Positions 15,674 through 25,275 of a DNA stretch of 40,096 nt are shown here, one piece after another. Under the pieces are notes generated by a model. It was not told the DNA's origin and did no database searches. It saw nothing but the letters and a program-made list of their open reading frames with translations. Within the stretch, counting starts at the first letter, position 1. Each line of letters begins with the position of its first letter. Source of the stretch: an uncultured Prochlorococcus sp. (GTDB lineage Bacteria > Cyanobacteriota > Cyanobacteriia > PCC-6307 > Cyanobiaceae); NCBI GenBank assembly GCA_902594875.1, contig CACJNU010000017.1:1-40096 (forward strand), written 5' to 3'. A program made the translations under genes and the position numbers.

Positions 15674-16066
15674 ATGAATAACAGAAAAATCATTAAAGGA
15701 TACAAAACATTAATATCATCAAGATTTAATGTAGATACTTCTATAGATAAATTCAAAGATGGAATAATTTATACTCTTTATTCTGATGAATTTAATTCAC
15801 TTAAAGTTGGTTTTGCTGAAAATGATAAGATTCTAGAAAAAAATTTATCAAGTGAAGCATTGATATTATTGGATATGAAAAAAGGCAAAAAGAAAGATCT
15901 ATGTTTATTAATAACCACTCTAAAAGAACTTGGCATCAAATATTCAGACAATTTTTATTTCAAATACTCAAGTTCTTTAATGAGACATTTATCTACTTTA
16001 GGTTGGCCAGTTGGAAGATCACTTTATAAACAAAGAAAGATTAAAAAAGAACTTGTATGTGCATAA
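15674..16066 (+). CDS. Small protein with possible degenerate GIY-YIG-like fold
   Basis: A 130-residue basic protein. The stretch 'GIIYTLYSDEFNSLKVGFAENDKILEKN' has the spacing of a GIY-YIG start (IYxL ... KVGxA), and the end 'LKELGIKYSDNFYFKY' then 'LMRHLSTLGWPVGRS' resembles the rest of that fold in T5orf172-like proteins. Catalytic Arg and Glu are not obvious, so it would be inactive or a structural relative. It lies two bases after the RHH-like gene and converges on the pentapeptide gene with a two-base gap. The assignment is tentative; otherwise it is a conserved-looking hypothetical protein. Confidence 0.5.
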   Translation: MNNRKIIKGYKTLISSRFNVDTSIDKFKDGIIYTLYSDEFNSLKVGFAENDKILEKNLSSEALILLDMKKGKKKDLCLLITTLKELGIKYSDNFYFKYSSSLMRHLSTLGWPVGRSLYKQRKIKKELVCA

Positions 16067-16068
16067 AT

Positions 16069-16542
16069 TTAAATGTAATCGCACTCTAAAGTTTCTCTAG
16101 TTTCTCTATTTGTAATTGGATTAGTTCCAGTGGCACTCTCACAAAATTTCCTAATAATATCTTTTGGCAAAAAAACATTTGTGAAGTCTGCGCCTTGTAT
16201 TTTTACATTTTCAAACTGTGTACTATAAGCAAATGAATCCTCTAAGTTAGTATTTGATAAATCTGTTCCATCTAAAATAGCCGAGTCTAAAGTTACTTCT
16301 CTTAAATTGGAGTTACTTAAATTAGTATCTTTCAATTTTGCTCCATAAAGAGTAGCATTTTGGAGCTCACAATCTGAAAAATTTGCATCTTGTAAATCAG
16401 TCAAATAGAAAGTTGCTCCTTTTAAATCAGATCCAGAAAAATCAGCTCCAATTAAGGATTGTTTACCATAATCCAATGCAGCGAAGCTTCTAGAAGGGAG
16501 AGTTAAAACAATCATTAAAACAGTTAAAATTATAAATCTCAT
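16069..16542 (-). CDS. Exported pentapeptide-repeat protein (probably thylakoid lumen)
   Basis: A 157-residue protein with a Sec signal peptide (MRFIILTVLMIVLTLPSRSFA, cleavage after about residue 21). Residues about 28-120 are pentapeptide repeats of the A(D/N)LxX type: LIGADFSGSDLKGATF, LQDANFSDCELQNATLYGAKL, LKDTNLSNSNLREVTL, LDGTDLSNTNLEDSF, QGADFTNV. These build a right-handed quadrilateral beta helix. A C-terminal cap carries two Cys (KFCES, LECDY) that could pair. Lumenal pentapeptide proteins are common in cyanobacteria, but most have no known function. It starts with ATG, with the divergent GMC oxidoreductase 106 bases away. Confidence 0.82.
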   Translation of the reverse strand: MRFIILTVLMIVLTLPSRSFAALDYGKQSLIGADFSGSDLKGATFYLTDLQDANFSDCELQNATLYGAKLKDTNLSNSNLREVTLDSAILDGTDLSNTNLEDSFAYSTQFENVKIQGADFTNVFLPKDIIRKFCESATGTNPITNRETRETLECDYI

Positions 16543-16648
16543 TTTTTGAGTAGTATTTCAATAAATTCTAACTTCTTAAGCTGAAATCTAAAAATTAATT
16601 ATTTACTGAATGCTATATTTATTGAAATAACAAATCACTTACTAGGTT

Positions 16649-18298
16649 TTGGATATAAGTCCTTATGATGCAATTGTTGTTGGTTCTGGAGCTACAGGAG
16701 GAATAGCAGCACTTACATTGGCAGAACAAGGAATCAAAGTTTTAGTAATAGAAGCAGGGCCTCAAGTTAAAAGACATGAAGCTAGTAATTATGAGCCAAA
16801 AAGTACATTCAAAAGATTATCAGGAGTTTTAACAAAAAAACATGCAAATCAATGCCAACATCCTGGTTATTGGAAAAATAATCCTGACTTATATTCAAAT
16901 GAATTGAAGCATCCTTATGACTTCCCAAAAAAAAAGCCATTTCTTTGGACCCAAGGTAAACAATATGGGGGGAGATCATTAACTTGGGGAGGCATAACAT
17001 TAAGATTTTCCTCAGAAGACTTTCATCCCGCTAAAAAAGACGGATTCGGGCCAAACTGGCCTATTTCATACGATGAACTATCCCCACACTATGATTTCAT
17101 TGAAAATTTCTGCGGCATCTATGGACGAAAAGATGACATTAAAGAAGTCCCAAACGGTAAATATATTGGAGAAATACCGCTTACAGAAAACGAAAATGTT
17201 TTTGGCAGCAAAGTAAAATCAAAATTAAACTATCCATTTATCCAATCAAGAGGATTTGACCGTAATTCATCAGTAAAAGAAAAAAAATGGCCAAAGTCCT
17301 CTAGCTTAGGAAGCTCTTTAAAAAAAGCTTTAGATACTGGAAATGTACAAATAATCTCTAATTACCTAGTGGAGTCTTTTGAGATTAACAAGGCAACAGA
17401 GCTTGCCTCAAAACTAACGATCGTAAACCTAGAAAATGGACAAAAAGAAGTATTGAATTGTGATTTAATTCTTCTCTGCGCATCAACAATTTCAACACTC
17501 AGAATACTACTGAACTCAGAATATAAAACAAATTCCTCAGGGTTTAAAGATAATTCTGGAAAATTAGGCAAATACCTCATGGATCACATATCTATCTGTA
17601 GATTTTTTTCAGTCCCAAAAACAAAAAACTCAGATAAACCAGTAGATAATCCTCCCGATCTTTCTGGAGCAGGCAGCTTCTTTATTCCATTTGGTTCAAA
17701 TTTACCAGAAATTGACGACATAAATTTCCATAGAGGTTATGGAATCTGGGGGGCAATTGATCGATTAGGGATTCCTAAATTTTTGCAAAAAGACACAAAC
17801 ACATCCATTGGCTTTCTTATCGCCCATGGCGAAGTCCTTCCTAGAGAGAAAAACTCAGTTTCTCTCTCACGAAAAACAGATGAATGGGGTATCCCAATTC
17901 CCTACATTGAATTCGAATGGAGCAAAAATGAGTTAAATATGGCTAAACATATGGAAAACACAATCCGTAAATCAATCACAGCTGCTAACGGAGAAATAAA
18001 AAATATTAATGAACTATTGAATATCCCATTAGGGAGTCTATTCACAAAAAATTTGATCGCACTTTCAGATAGTCCCCCTCCTCCTGGATATTACATTCAT
18101 GAAGTAGGGGGGGCACCAATGGGGGTAGATGAAGAAAATAGCGTAGTTGATAAATTTAATAGATTATGGAGATGCAAGAATGTACTCGTATTAGATGGAG
18201 CATGCTGGCCCACATCATCTTGGCAAAGCCCTACGCTTACAATGATGGCCTTGAGTAGAAGAGCCTGTTTAAATATTAAAAAGACTTATATGGTGTAA
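16649..18298 (+). CDS. GMC-family FAD-dependent oxidoreductase
   Basis: This 549-residue flavoenzyme has an N-terminal FAD-binding fold: YDAIVVGSGATGGIAALTLAEQG, ending in VIEAG. A second family block is KQYGGRSLTWGGITLRFS, where the GGRSLTWGG motif contacts FAD. The C-terminal GMC domain has His484 in YIHEVGGAPMG and the block WPTSSWQSPTLTMMALSRRA. Most relatives have Asn or His where this has Ser before PTLT, so the second catalytic residue may differ. Substrate is unknown; the family oxidises alcohols, sugars or sterols. The start is TTG at 16649, since no ATG precedes the Rossmann motif. Its last 23 bases overlap the convergent DUF2811 gene. Confidence 0.85.
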   Translation: MDISPYDAIVVGSGATGGIAALTLAEQGIKVLVIEAGPQVKRHEASNYEPKSTFKRLSGVLTKKHANQCQHPGYWKNNPDLYSNELKHPYDFPKKKPFLWTQGKQYGGRSLTWGGITLRFSSEDFHPAKKDGFGPNWPISYDELSPHYDFIENFCGIYGRKDDIKEVPNGKYIGEIPLTENENVFGSKVKSKLNYPFIQSRGFDRNSSVKEKKWPKSSSLGSSLKKALDTGNVQIISNYLVESFEINKATELASKLTIVNLENGQKEVLNCDLILLCASTISTLRILLNSEYKTNSSGFKDNSGKLGKYLMDHISICRFFSVPKTKNSDKPVDNPPDLSGAGSFFIPFGSNLPEIDDINFHRGYGIWGAIDRLGIPKFLQKDTNTSIGFLIAHGEVLPREKNSVSLSRKTDEWGIPIPYIEFEWSKNELNMAKHMENTIRKSITAANGEIKNINELLNIPLGSLFTKNLIALSDSPPPPGYYIHEVGGAPMGVDEENSVVDKFNRLWRCKNVLVLDGACWPTSSWQSPTLTMMALSRRACLNIKKTYMV

Positions 18299-18533
18299 AT
18301 AATTGATTTAAATAAATTTCTGAGACAGAATTATCTGTACATCCGTTTTGAACGAGAAAAGTAGCTAATGCTGAATTTATAAGCTTATATTGATCCCATG
18401 TTGGGTTACTTAATACGAAATCTTTCATAGTGTTATAAAGAGTTTCTGAAAGCTCTGTTTCTAAAGAGACTTTATTTTGAGAACACTCGACAACGTTCTT
18501 ATCAGTTAAATTTGACTGGCTGATTTGATCCAT
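18276..18533 (-). CDS. DUF2811 family protein
   Basis: An 85-residue protein. The core 'VSLETELSETLYNTMKDFVLSNPTWDQYKLINSALATFLVQNG' and the ending 'SEIYLNQLF' match DUF2811, a small cyanobacterial family with a ribbon-helix-helix-like look (strand then two helices), whose function is unknown. The ATG is at 18533. The gene's 3' end overlaps the GMC oxidoreductase by 23 bases, tail to tail. The 20-residue N-terminal extension is unstructured. Confidence 0.75.
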   Translation of the reverse strand: MDQISQSNLTDKNVVECSQNKVSLETELSETLYNTMKDFVLSNPTWDQYKLINSALATFLVQNGCTDNSVSEIYLNQLFTPYKSF

Positions 18534-18915
18534 GGATTTATATTTTCCTGCATGACTATAATGATATTTTTTTCTAAAAAAATCAAAAAAAATCTACATT
18601 TAACCTTTTCAATTTATCAAATGAGACTCATGTTATAAGTTGGTTTTTAAAAAACTTACTTTTTAAAAAAGGAAATTGAATAAATCTTAATGAAAAGTCA
18701 ACAATAATGTTGATGTCCTGTTTTTTTTGAAAAATACTGGCATTTCTAATTCAATGTGGATTTGGACGTGGAAAACAACCTTTAAATTGTGGAAAATCTA
18801 ACCCAAAATACTTTTAAGAAGTTACATTAAGAATACTTATATATACTGAGTCTATTAAGACTAAGTCGAGAAAGAGACAGATGATTGATTGATTTTCAAC
18901 GGATTTTCTTAAGAT
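18534..18915. other. 382-base gap between DUF2811 and cbiX
   Basis: No protein gene is seen on either strand. It should hold the promoter of the minus-strand DUF2811 gene and the end of the cbiX transcript. A small inverted repeat TCAACA-ATAA-TGTTGA (18698-18713) is followed by T runs on both strands nearby and may be a weak terminator. Two copies of TTTTTAAAAAA lie near 18645 and 18661. A small RNA is possible but nothing identifies one. Confidence 0.45.
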
Positions 18916-20052
18916 TTAGTCTTTATTAGGCAAGCGAAGCGTGACAGGTCCTAAAGGGTGTTTTGAGTTTGGATAAATACTATGGTGATGGTGATGGTGA
19001 TGGTGATTATATTCATGTTGATGAGCCTCTACATGTTCATGTTCCAAGTAATCTCCTCCTCCTGAGTTTGATTTTTCTTGATTATGAGTTGGTATTTGAT
19101 TTGGTATTTCACAAGCACCATTACATTCAGGATCACATAAATCACAACTGATACCCAAGCCCTCTACATGGTCATGATGACTTTCTTGTACCATTCCAAC
19201 TTCTTTTTCAAAGCCAAATAAATTTGACCTATATTTACAAGTTGAGCAATTCATAAAATTATTACGTTCGTTATTAAGAATCTCTTCAATCCTTTCTACA
19301 AAAGTGTCGACCACATAAGACTGTGACGAAAGATATTTTGCATGTATAAATGAAATATTTGGATTATTAATAGCAACTAAATCACTTTGCCTTTTTATTC
19401 TTGTGACAAGGACACCTGAGAAAAGGAAATAAGGAAAAATAATTATATTTTTATAACCAAGTCTCACAACATTTTTCAAGCCAGGTTCAACTAGAGGGAA
19501 AGTTACCCCAGAAAAAACTGTTTCCCCCCATCCTAAACCAATACCTTCTACGATCATTCTCGTAATTTTTGAAACATTGGAATTCGCATCTGGGTCAGAA
19601 GAACCTCTACCAACAACAACTAATAATGATTCTTCAGGTTTGAGTTTATTATTTTGTTTAAATACATCTTTAACTCTTTCACAAGCTGCACTAATCATTA
19701 AATTATTAATACCTAATTCTCTTCCATAAATAATTTCAATACCTGTTTTACTAGAATAATTCATAAGCAAGCTAGGTATATCATTTTTCACATGGCCAGC
19801 AGCGAAAAGCATTGCGGGTATTGCAATTACTTTTTTTATAGAAAGATCTCTTAATTTGTCTAGAGCATCAATAAGTGAAGGTTTAGCGAATTCCAAGAAA
19901 CCATATTCAACCAAATAGTTTGGATATCTTTTTTGGATAAACTGAGTTAATTCTTGAAATTCAGTAATGGCTAGTTTATTTCTACTGCCATGTCCACAGA
20001 TAAGTATCGCGACTTGATTATTTAACTTCGAATCTAAATTATCCAAAATCAA
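18916..20052 (-). CDS. cbiX: CbiX/SirB-type sirohydrochlorin chelatase with Cys/His-rich tail
   Basis: A long class II chelatase that inserts metal (Co or Fe) into sirohydrochlorin. The first half carries ILICGHGSRN and IPAMLFAAGHVKNDIP, giving the two catalytic His. The second half repeats the fold (VVVGRGSSDPDANSN; FPYFLFSGVLVTRI). The C-terminal tail has Cys in STCKY, then a cluster CDLCDPECNGAC that could bind an Fe-S centre or metal, then a His run of eight encoded near 18980-19010. Long CbiX proteins with Fe-S and His-rich tails are known. The frame stays open to an ATG at 20124, but that would overlap the divergent FAD gene. TTG at 20052 (or 20046) just before DNLDSKLNNQ fits the family better. 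Confidence 0.85.
   Translation of the reverse strand: MILDNLDSKLNNQVAILICGHGSRNKLAITEFQELTQFIQKRYPNYLVEYGFLEFAKPSLIDALDKLRDLSIKKVIAIPAMLFAAGHVKNDIPSLLMNYSSKTGIEIIYGRELGINNLMISAACERVKDVFKQNNKLKPEESLLVVVGRGSSDPDANSNVSKITRMIVEGIGLGWGETVFSGVTFPLVEPGLKNVVRLGYKNIIIFPYFLFSGVLVTRIKRQSDLVAINNPNISFIHAKYLSSQSYVVDTFVERIEEILNNERNNFMNCSTCKYRSNLFGFEKEVGMVQESHHDHVEGLGISCDLCDPECNGACEIPNQIPTHNQEKSNSGGGDYLEHEHVEAHQHEYNHHHHHHHHSIYPNSKHPLGPVTLRLPNKD
18982..19007. repeat. ATGGTG hexanucleotide repeat inside cbiX
   Basis: Four full copies of a 6-base unit plus a partial copy encode the minus-strand His run. Being a multiple of three, copy-number change would lengthen or shorten the His tract without a frameshift. 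Confidence 0.85.
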
Positions 20053-20093
20053 GTTATTACTTATACCATAATAGTAAAGAACAATATCATGTA

Positions 20094-21368
20094 GTGAAAA
20101 ATAATAGTTTGCTTGAAGTTCCAAATATCAACTCAAAAGATGCAAAATTAAAGAAATTAATTTATGACGTTGATGAGTCCTTATTTTATGAGGATAACTA
20201 TTCTAATGAAGAATTCGAGCACCTTTGCGTATGTAGTGGAGGTACAACCTCTAGCTGTGCAAAAAATGGTTTTACAACTCTTGATCTAAGAAAAAATTAC
20301 AACAAAATTCACCTAGATAGAAAAACCAATTTAGTAACAATTGGAGGTGGAGTAATAATGGGGGATCTACTAAATCATTTACAAAAACATAATCGAAGTT
20401 TTCCAATCGGACTTTCTAAACTTCCTGGAGCAGGCTATATACTCACTGGTGGAGTAAGCCCGCTCAGTAGAGCCTACGGATTAGCCATTGATAATATTGA
20501 ATCAATAAAAGGTTTCTTGGGAAATGGCACATTTATCTCTTTAAAAAAAAATCAAATAAATCCAGAAGAACAATTGATTTTGGAAGCAATTAAAGGCGCA
20601 GCACCCTTCTTTTCAATTATTACCGAAATAGAGCTTAAGACTATCCAATCTAATCCAATAAAGGTTATTGAAGGATTTGTAAATCTAAATGAACTTTCAG
20701 AAATAATAAAACTATCAGAGGAATTTCCAGAAAATATTAGTCTTCAATGGATTTATGCCCAAAAAATTTATATATATATTTTTGCTGAACTCAATAATTT
20801 AGAGGATAAAAGAACAGAAGAAAACTTAAAGCTTTTAGAAAAATTTCCTGCTCTAGAAAAACAATTTTATGAAAACTTTAATAAAATTAATTTTTTTCCA
20901 AAGGAATTGAATTTATATGAGCTGAATGCAAAAAACCATTCTGAGGTAATTAGTCTTCTTGGAGAAGATTTAAAAAATGATATCCCAATTTTCATAAAAT
21001 GTTTGAATGAAATAATGGAAAATAAACCTAATAATTCCTGTTATATTGCTTCTCAACAATTAGGTGGCAAAACTAAGAAGTTAAATCATGGAGCAAGCTT
21101 TTTTGTTCATAGAAAAAGTACTTGGAAACCATGGATATATGCATCATGGAAAAAAAATGATCTTCAAGAAAAAGAAGTCGCTCTAGAGTGGATTTATAAA
21201 TCATGGAGCAAGCTAAAAAGGTTTTATCCAAATATTCACTTAGCCCAATTGCATAATCATTTGAATTCTCATGAAGAAGAAATTACATTAGCCTTTGGAA
21301 ATAGAATGAACGAATTAAAAACTTTAAAGAATATTTTTGACCCACAAGGTATTTTGCCTCCTCTATGA
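20094..21368 (+). CDS. FAD-binding (PCMH-type) oxidoreductase
   Basis: A 424-residue FAD/FMN-containing dehydrogenase. Residues about 44-160 are the FAD_binding_4 fold: CVCSGGTTSSCAKNGFTTLDL, then LVTIGGGVIMGDLLNHLQKH and LPGAGYILTGGVSPLSRAYGLAIDNI. The C-terminal end YPNIHLAQLHNH and FGNRMNELKTLKNIFDPQGILPPL matches the berberine-bridge-like (BBE) motif. The usual His and Cys used for bicovalent flavin are not evident. Start is GTG at 20094; translation of the upstream side would collide with cbiX. It is divergent from cbiX and 30 bases upstream of the SulP gene, so probably co-transcribed with it. Substrate unknown. Confidence 0.8.
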   Translation: MKNNSLLEVPNINSKDAKLKKLIYDVDESLFYEDNYSNEEFEHLCVCSGGTTSSCAKNGFTTLDLRKNYNKIHLDRKTNLVTIGGGVIMGDLLNHLQKHNRSFPIGLSKLPGAGYILTGGVSPLSRAYGLAIDNIESIKGFLGNGTFISLKKNQINPEEQLILEAIKGAAPFFSIITEIELKTIQSNPIKVIEGFVNLNELSEIIKLSEEFPENISLQWIYAQKIYIYIFAELNNLEDKRTEENLKLLEKFPALEKQFYENFNKINFFPKELNLYELNAKNHSEVISLLGEDLKNDIPIFIKCLNEIMENKPNNSCYIASQQLGGKTKKLNHGASFFVHRKSTWKPWIYASWKKNDLQEKEVALEWIYKSWSKLKRFYPNIHLAQLHNHLNSHEEEITLAFGNRMNELKTLKNIFDPQGILPPL

Positions 21369-21398
21369 AGTAACTTCTTAATTATAAAGAAACTTAAA

Positions 21399-22964
21399 AT
21401 GTCAAATTTCTCAAGATATTTATCTAAAAATTGGTTAGATGATCCAAAGTCAAATATTCTCTCTGGCTTAGTCGTTGCTTTTGCAATGATCCCAGAAGCA
21501 ATTGCTTTTTCAGGTATAGCTGGTGTAGATCCTAAAGTTGGCCTTTTTGGTGCATTTTGCCTATCTATAACGATTGCCATTGTTGGAGGAAGAAGGGGGA
21601 TGATCACTTCAGCCACAGGTTCAACAGCTCTTTTAATGACTGGACTTGTTGCTTATGGAGAATCACAAGCTCCTGGATTAGGAGTCCCATATCTCATTGC
21701 AGCTGGAATATTAACTGGAATCTTCCAAATTCTTTGGGGATATTTAAGGCTTGCCTACCAAATGAGATTCGTTCCAACAGGAGTATTAAGTGGATTTGTA
21801 AATGCATTGGCACTTTTAATATTTCAAGCACAACTACCTCAGTTAGGAATAGGAATTAAAGAATCAAAAGGATTAGTTGAACAAACTATCAGTCAATATC
21901 CAATTAACTCTCAGATTCCAGTAGTTTGGATTCTTGTAATCCTAGGATTAGTAATTATCTATGGGCTTCCAAAAATCACAAAAGTAGTCCCATCTCAACT
22001 TATCGCAATAGTAGTAATTACTCTTATAAGCATATTTTTTAATCTAGATGTCCCAACAGTAAGTGATTTGGGTAAATTACCTGATGGATTACCAAGTATT
22101 TCTCTTCCTTTTGGATCAATAGAAAATGGGAAAGTACCTTTTAGTCTTGAAACATTAGGGATAATTTTACCGACTTCACTTGCAATATCTCTAGTAGGTT
22201 TAATGGAAACCTTTTTAACTCAAGACATTTTAGACGATGTAACTGATACAAGTTCTAATAAAAATAAAGAAGCAAGAGGACAGGGAATCGCAAATATTGT
22301 GGCATCCTTATTTGGTGGAATGGCAGGATGTGCCTTAGTTGGGCAATCTGTTATGAATACTGAGAATGGTGGTAAATCTAGATTATCAACCCTCTCCTCA
22401 GGTATATCTCTACTGATTATGATTATACTCTTGAAGTCTTGGATTGGAGCAATCCCAATGGCTGCTTTAGTAGCAATCATGATAACGATCGCAATAAGTA
22501 CAGCAGATATAAATGGATTAAAAAATATTAGAAAGATACCTAAAAGCGATACTGCAGTCATGCTTATGACTTTCTCAGTTACTATGCTTACAAAACCTCA
22601 TAATCTTGCTCTTGGAGTTATTGCAGGAGTTGCATTAGCTGCAATTCTTTTCAGCAGAAAAGTTGCAAAAGTTATAACTGTCTCAAGAGCAAAAGAAAAT
22701 AATTTAACTACCTATAAAGTAAAAGGACAATTATTTTTTGTAAGTAAAATTTATTTTTTACAAGGATTTGATATTCATGAACATCCAGAAAATATTGTAA
22801 TTGACATGTCTTTAGCTCATATTTGGGATCAAAGTGGCGTTGTTGCACTTGAGCAAATTATTAGAAAATTCCAGAATGGTGGATCTAAAGTTGAAATTGT
22901 AGGATTAAATAAAGAAAGTCTTAACCTATTTGAAAGACTAGGTGGTTTGGAAAGCGCTCATTAA
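21399..22964 (+). CDS. SulP-family anion transporter with STAS domain (BicA- or sulfate-type)
   Basis: A 521-residue membrane transporter with about 12-14 helices. The start 'DDPKSNILSGLVVAFAMIPEAIAFSGIAGVDPKVGLFGAFC' is the SulP sulfate-transporter signature. Residues about 440-521 form the cytoplasmic STAS domain (YKVKGQLFFVSK, then NIVIDMSLAHIWDQSGVVALEQII). In marine picocyanobacteria, SulP proteins are often proposed as Na+/bicarbonate (BicA-like) carriers; sequence alone cannot separate HCO3- from sulfate or other anions. It starts with ATG 30 bases after the FAD gene and converges on metA within 6 bases. Confidence 0.88.
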   Translation: MSNFSRYLSKNWLDDPKSNILSGLVVAFAMIPEAIAFSGIAGVDPKVGLFGAFCLSITIAIVGGRRGMITSATGSTALLMTGLVAYGESQAPGLGVPYLIAAGILTGIFQILWGYLRLAYQMRFVPTGVLSGFVNALALLIFQAQLPQLGIGIKESKGLVEQTISQYPINSQIPVVWILVILGLVIIYGLPKITKVVPSQLIAIVVITLISIFFNLDVPTVSDLGKLPDGLPSISLPFGSIENGKVPFSLETLGIILPTSLAISLVGLMETFLTQDILDDVTDTSSNKNKEARGQGIANIVASLFGGMAGCALVGQSVMNTENGGKSRLSTLSSGISLLIMIILLKSWIGAIPMAALVAIMITIAISTADINGLKNIRKIPKSDTAVMLMTFSVTMLTKPHNLALGVIAGVALAAILFSRKVAKVITVSRAKENNLTTYKVKGQLFFVSKIYFLQGFDIHEHPENIVIDMSLAHIWDQSGVVALEQIIRKFQNGGSKVEIVGLNKESLNLFERLGGLESAH

Positions 22965-22987
22965 AAAAAGTTAATTAAGACTAACTT
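22963..22987 (-). terminator. Possible terminator at the end of metA
   Basis: On the minus strand a 6-bp stem AAGTTA/TAACTT with an 8-base loop, which includes the metA stop, is followed by seven T. The stem is AT-rich and short, so the call is weak. The same sequence lies directly after the SulP stop on the plus strand. Confidence 0.35.
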
Positions 22988-23861
22988 GTTGATAACAAAA
23001 CCAAAGCCATTGCTGAAAAAGCAAATTCCTATGAGACCTCCAAGCGGTTTTTGAACTATTTGGATCAAAATTTTTAGGAGGAGGAACATCTCCCTTTTCT
23101 TTGTCTCTTTCAATTTCACTAATAATTCTATGCACCGTATATTCAGGATGACCTAAATGCATAAGTTGTTTTTGATCATTAGATTCAAATATTGTATATC
23201 CAACGTTTTCTCCATAAGCCAACAAATTCAATTTCCCTTCTTTTTGGGCTTTCTCCATTTCCAAATCTGGTAATCCAGCAAATCTACTTTGAGGACAAAT
23301 AAATTCATCATCTTGTGTACCCATCAAAGGGTGTCCAGGAACAAGACTTTTTAAAGGGAATACCCCAAATAATTTCCTATCAAAGACTTTCTTATCGACC
23401 CCTGCCAAATAAGCGAGCGCAAAGCCTGCCCAACATAATCCAAGAGTACTCGCGCAAGAATTTCTGGCTTCATTTACAATTTTTACAAATTCATCCCAAT
23501 ACTTAACCTCCTCAAAGGCTAGGTGCTCAATAGGGGCTCCAGTAATAATGATTCCATCTAACGGTTCTGGATTATTTGCTTCTTCCCAGGTAATGTATAG
23601 ATTATTCAGATGATTAAGATCCCATGTTTTATAAGAGTGAGTTTTAAGCTTTATCCAAACTGGCTCAATTTGAAGAGGAGATAAACCAAGTGGATGTAGT
23701 AAGTTAAATTCATACTGTTTGCCAAGAGGCATGATATTTAAAATACCAATCCTAAGAGGACGTATGTCCTGTCTTTTTGCCAATTCTGGTTCGATCCAAG
23801 ATATATGATTTTTCTCAACATCACTAATCTTGTGATAGTTACTGGGAATTATTAAAGCCAA
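22971..23861 (-). CDS. metA: Homoserine O-acyltransferase MetA, probably acetyl-CoA type
   Basis: A 296-residue enzyme activating homoserine for methionine synthesis. Catalytic residues are visible: Cys143 in STLGLCWAG, His238 and Glu240 in LGHPEY, plus the family blocks LRIGILNIMPLG and AWRSHRNLLFQQWL. The residue that sets acyl-CoA choice (111 in E. coli numbering) is Glu here, in TGAPIE; Glu is known to favour acetyl-CoA, Gly succinyl-CoA. This agrees with the adjacent metY, which uses O-acetylhomoserine. The start is TTG at 23861 (MALIIPSNYH, the usual cyanobacterial start). It lies 13 bases after metY, in one operon. Confidence 0.93.
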   Translation of the reverse strand: MALIIPSNYHKISDVEKNHISWIEPELAKRQDIRPLRIGILNIMPLGKQYEFNLLHPLGLSPLQIEPVWIKLKTHSYKTWDLNHLNNLYITWEEANNPEPLDGIIITGAPIEHLAFEEVKYWDEFVKIVNEARNSCASTLGLCWAGFALAYLAGVDKKVFDRKLFGVFPLKSLVPGHPLMGTQDDEFICPQSRFAGLPDLEMEKAQKEGKLNLLAYGENVGYTIFESNDQKQLMHLGHPEYTVHRIISEIERDKEKGDVPPPKNFDPNSSKTAWRSHRNLLFQQWLWFCYQQVSLN

Positions 23862-23874
23862 TAAATCTCCTTTT

Positions 23875-25209
<1,335 letters not shown>

Positions 25210-25275
25210 TTAAATAATCCTATTATCTATTTAACTTAAAAAAGTTAAAAAAAAAAACAAAAAAAAGATAAATAT

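Noticed and set aside
18534..18915. Small regulatory RNA such as Yfr-type in the gap
   Set aside because: No Yfr1 core motif or GC-rich terminator hairpin was seen; only weak AT-rich inverted repeats.
18982..19007. Short direct repeats as a CRISPR-like array
   Set aside because: The units are 6 bases with no spacers and encode a His run inside cbiX.
20053..20124. N-terminal extension of CbiX up to ATG 20124
   Set aside because: It would overlap the divergent FAD gene start by 31 bases, and the extra residues (MELQANYYFSLHD) look non-homologous; TTG at 20052 or 20046 fits the family start better.
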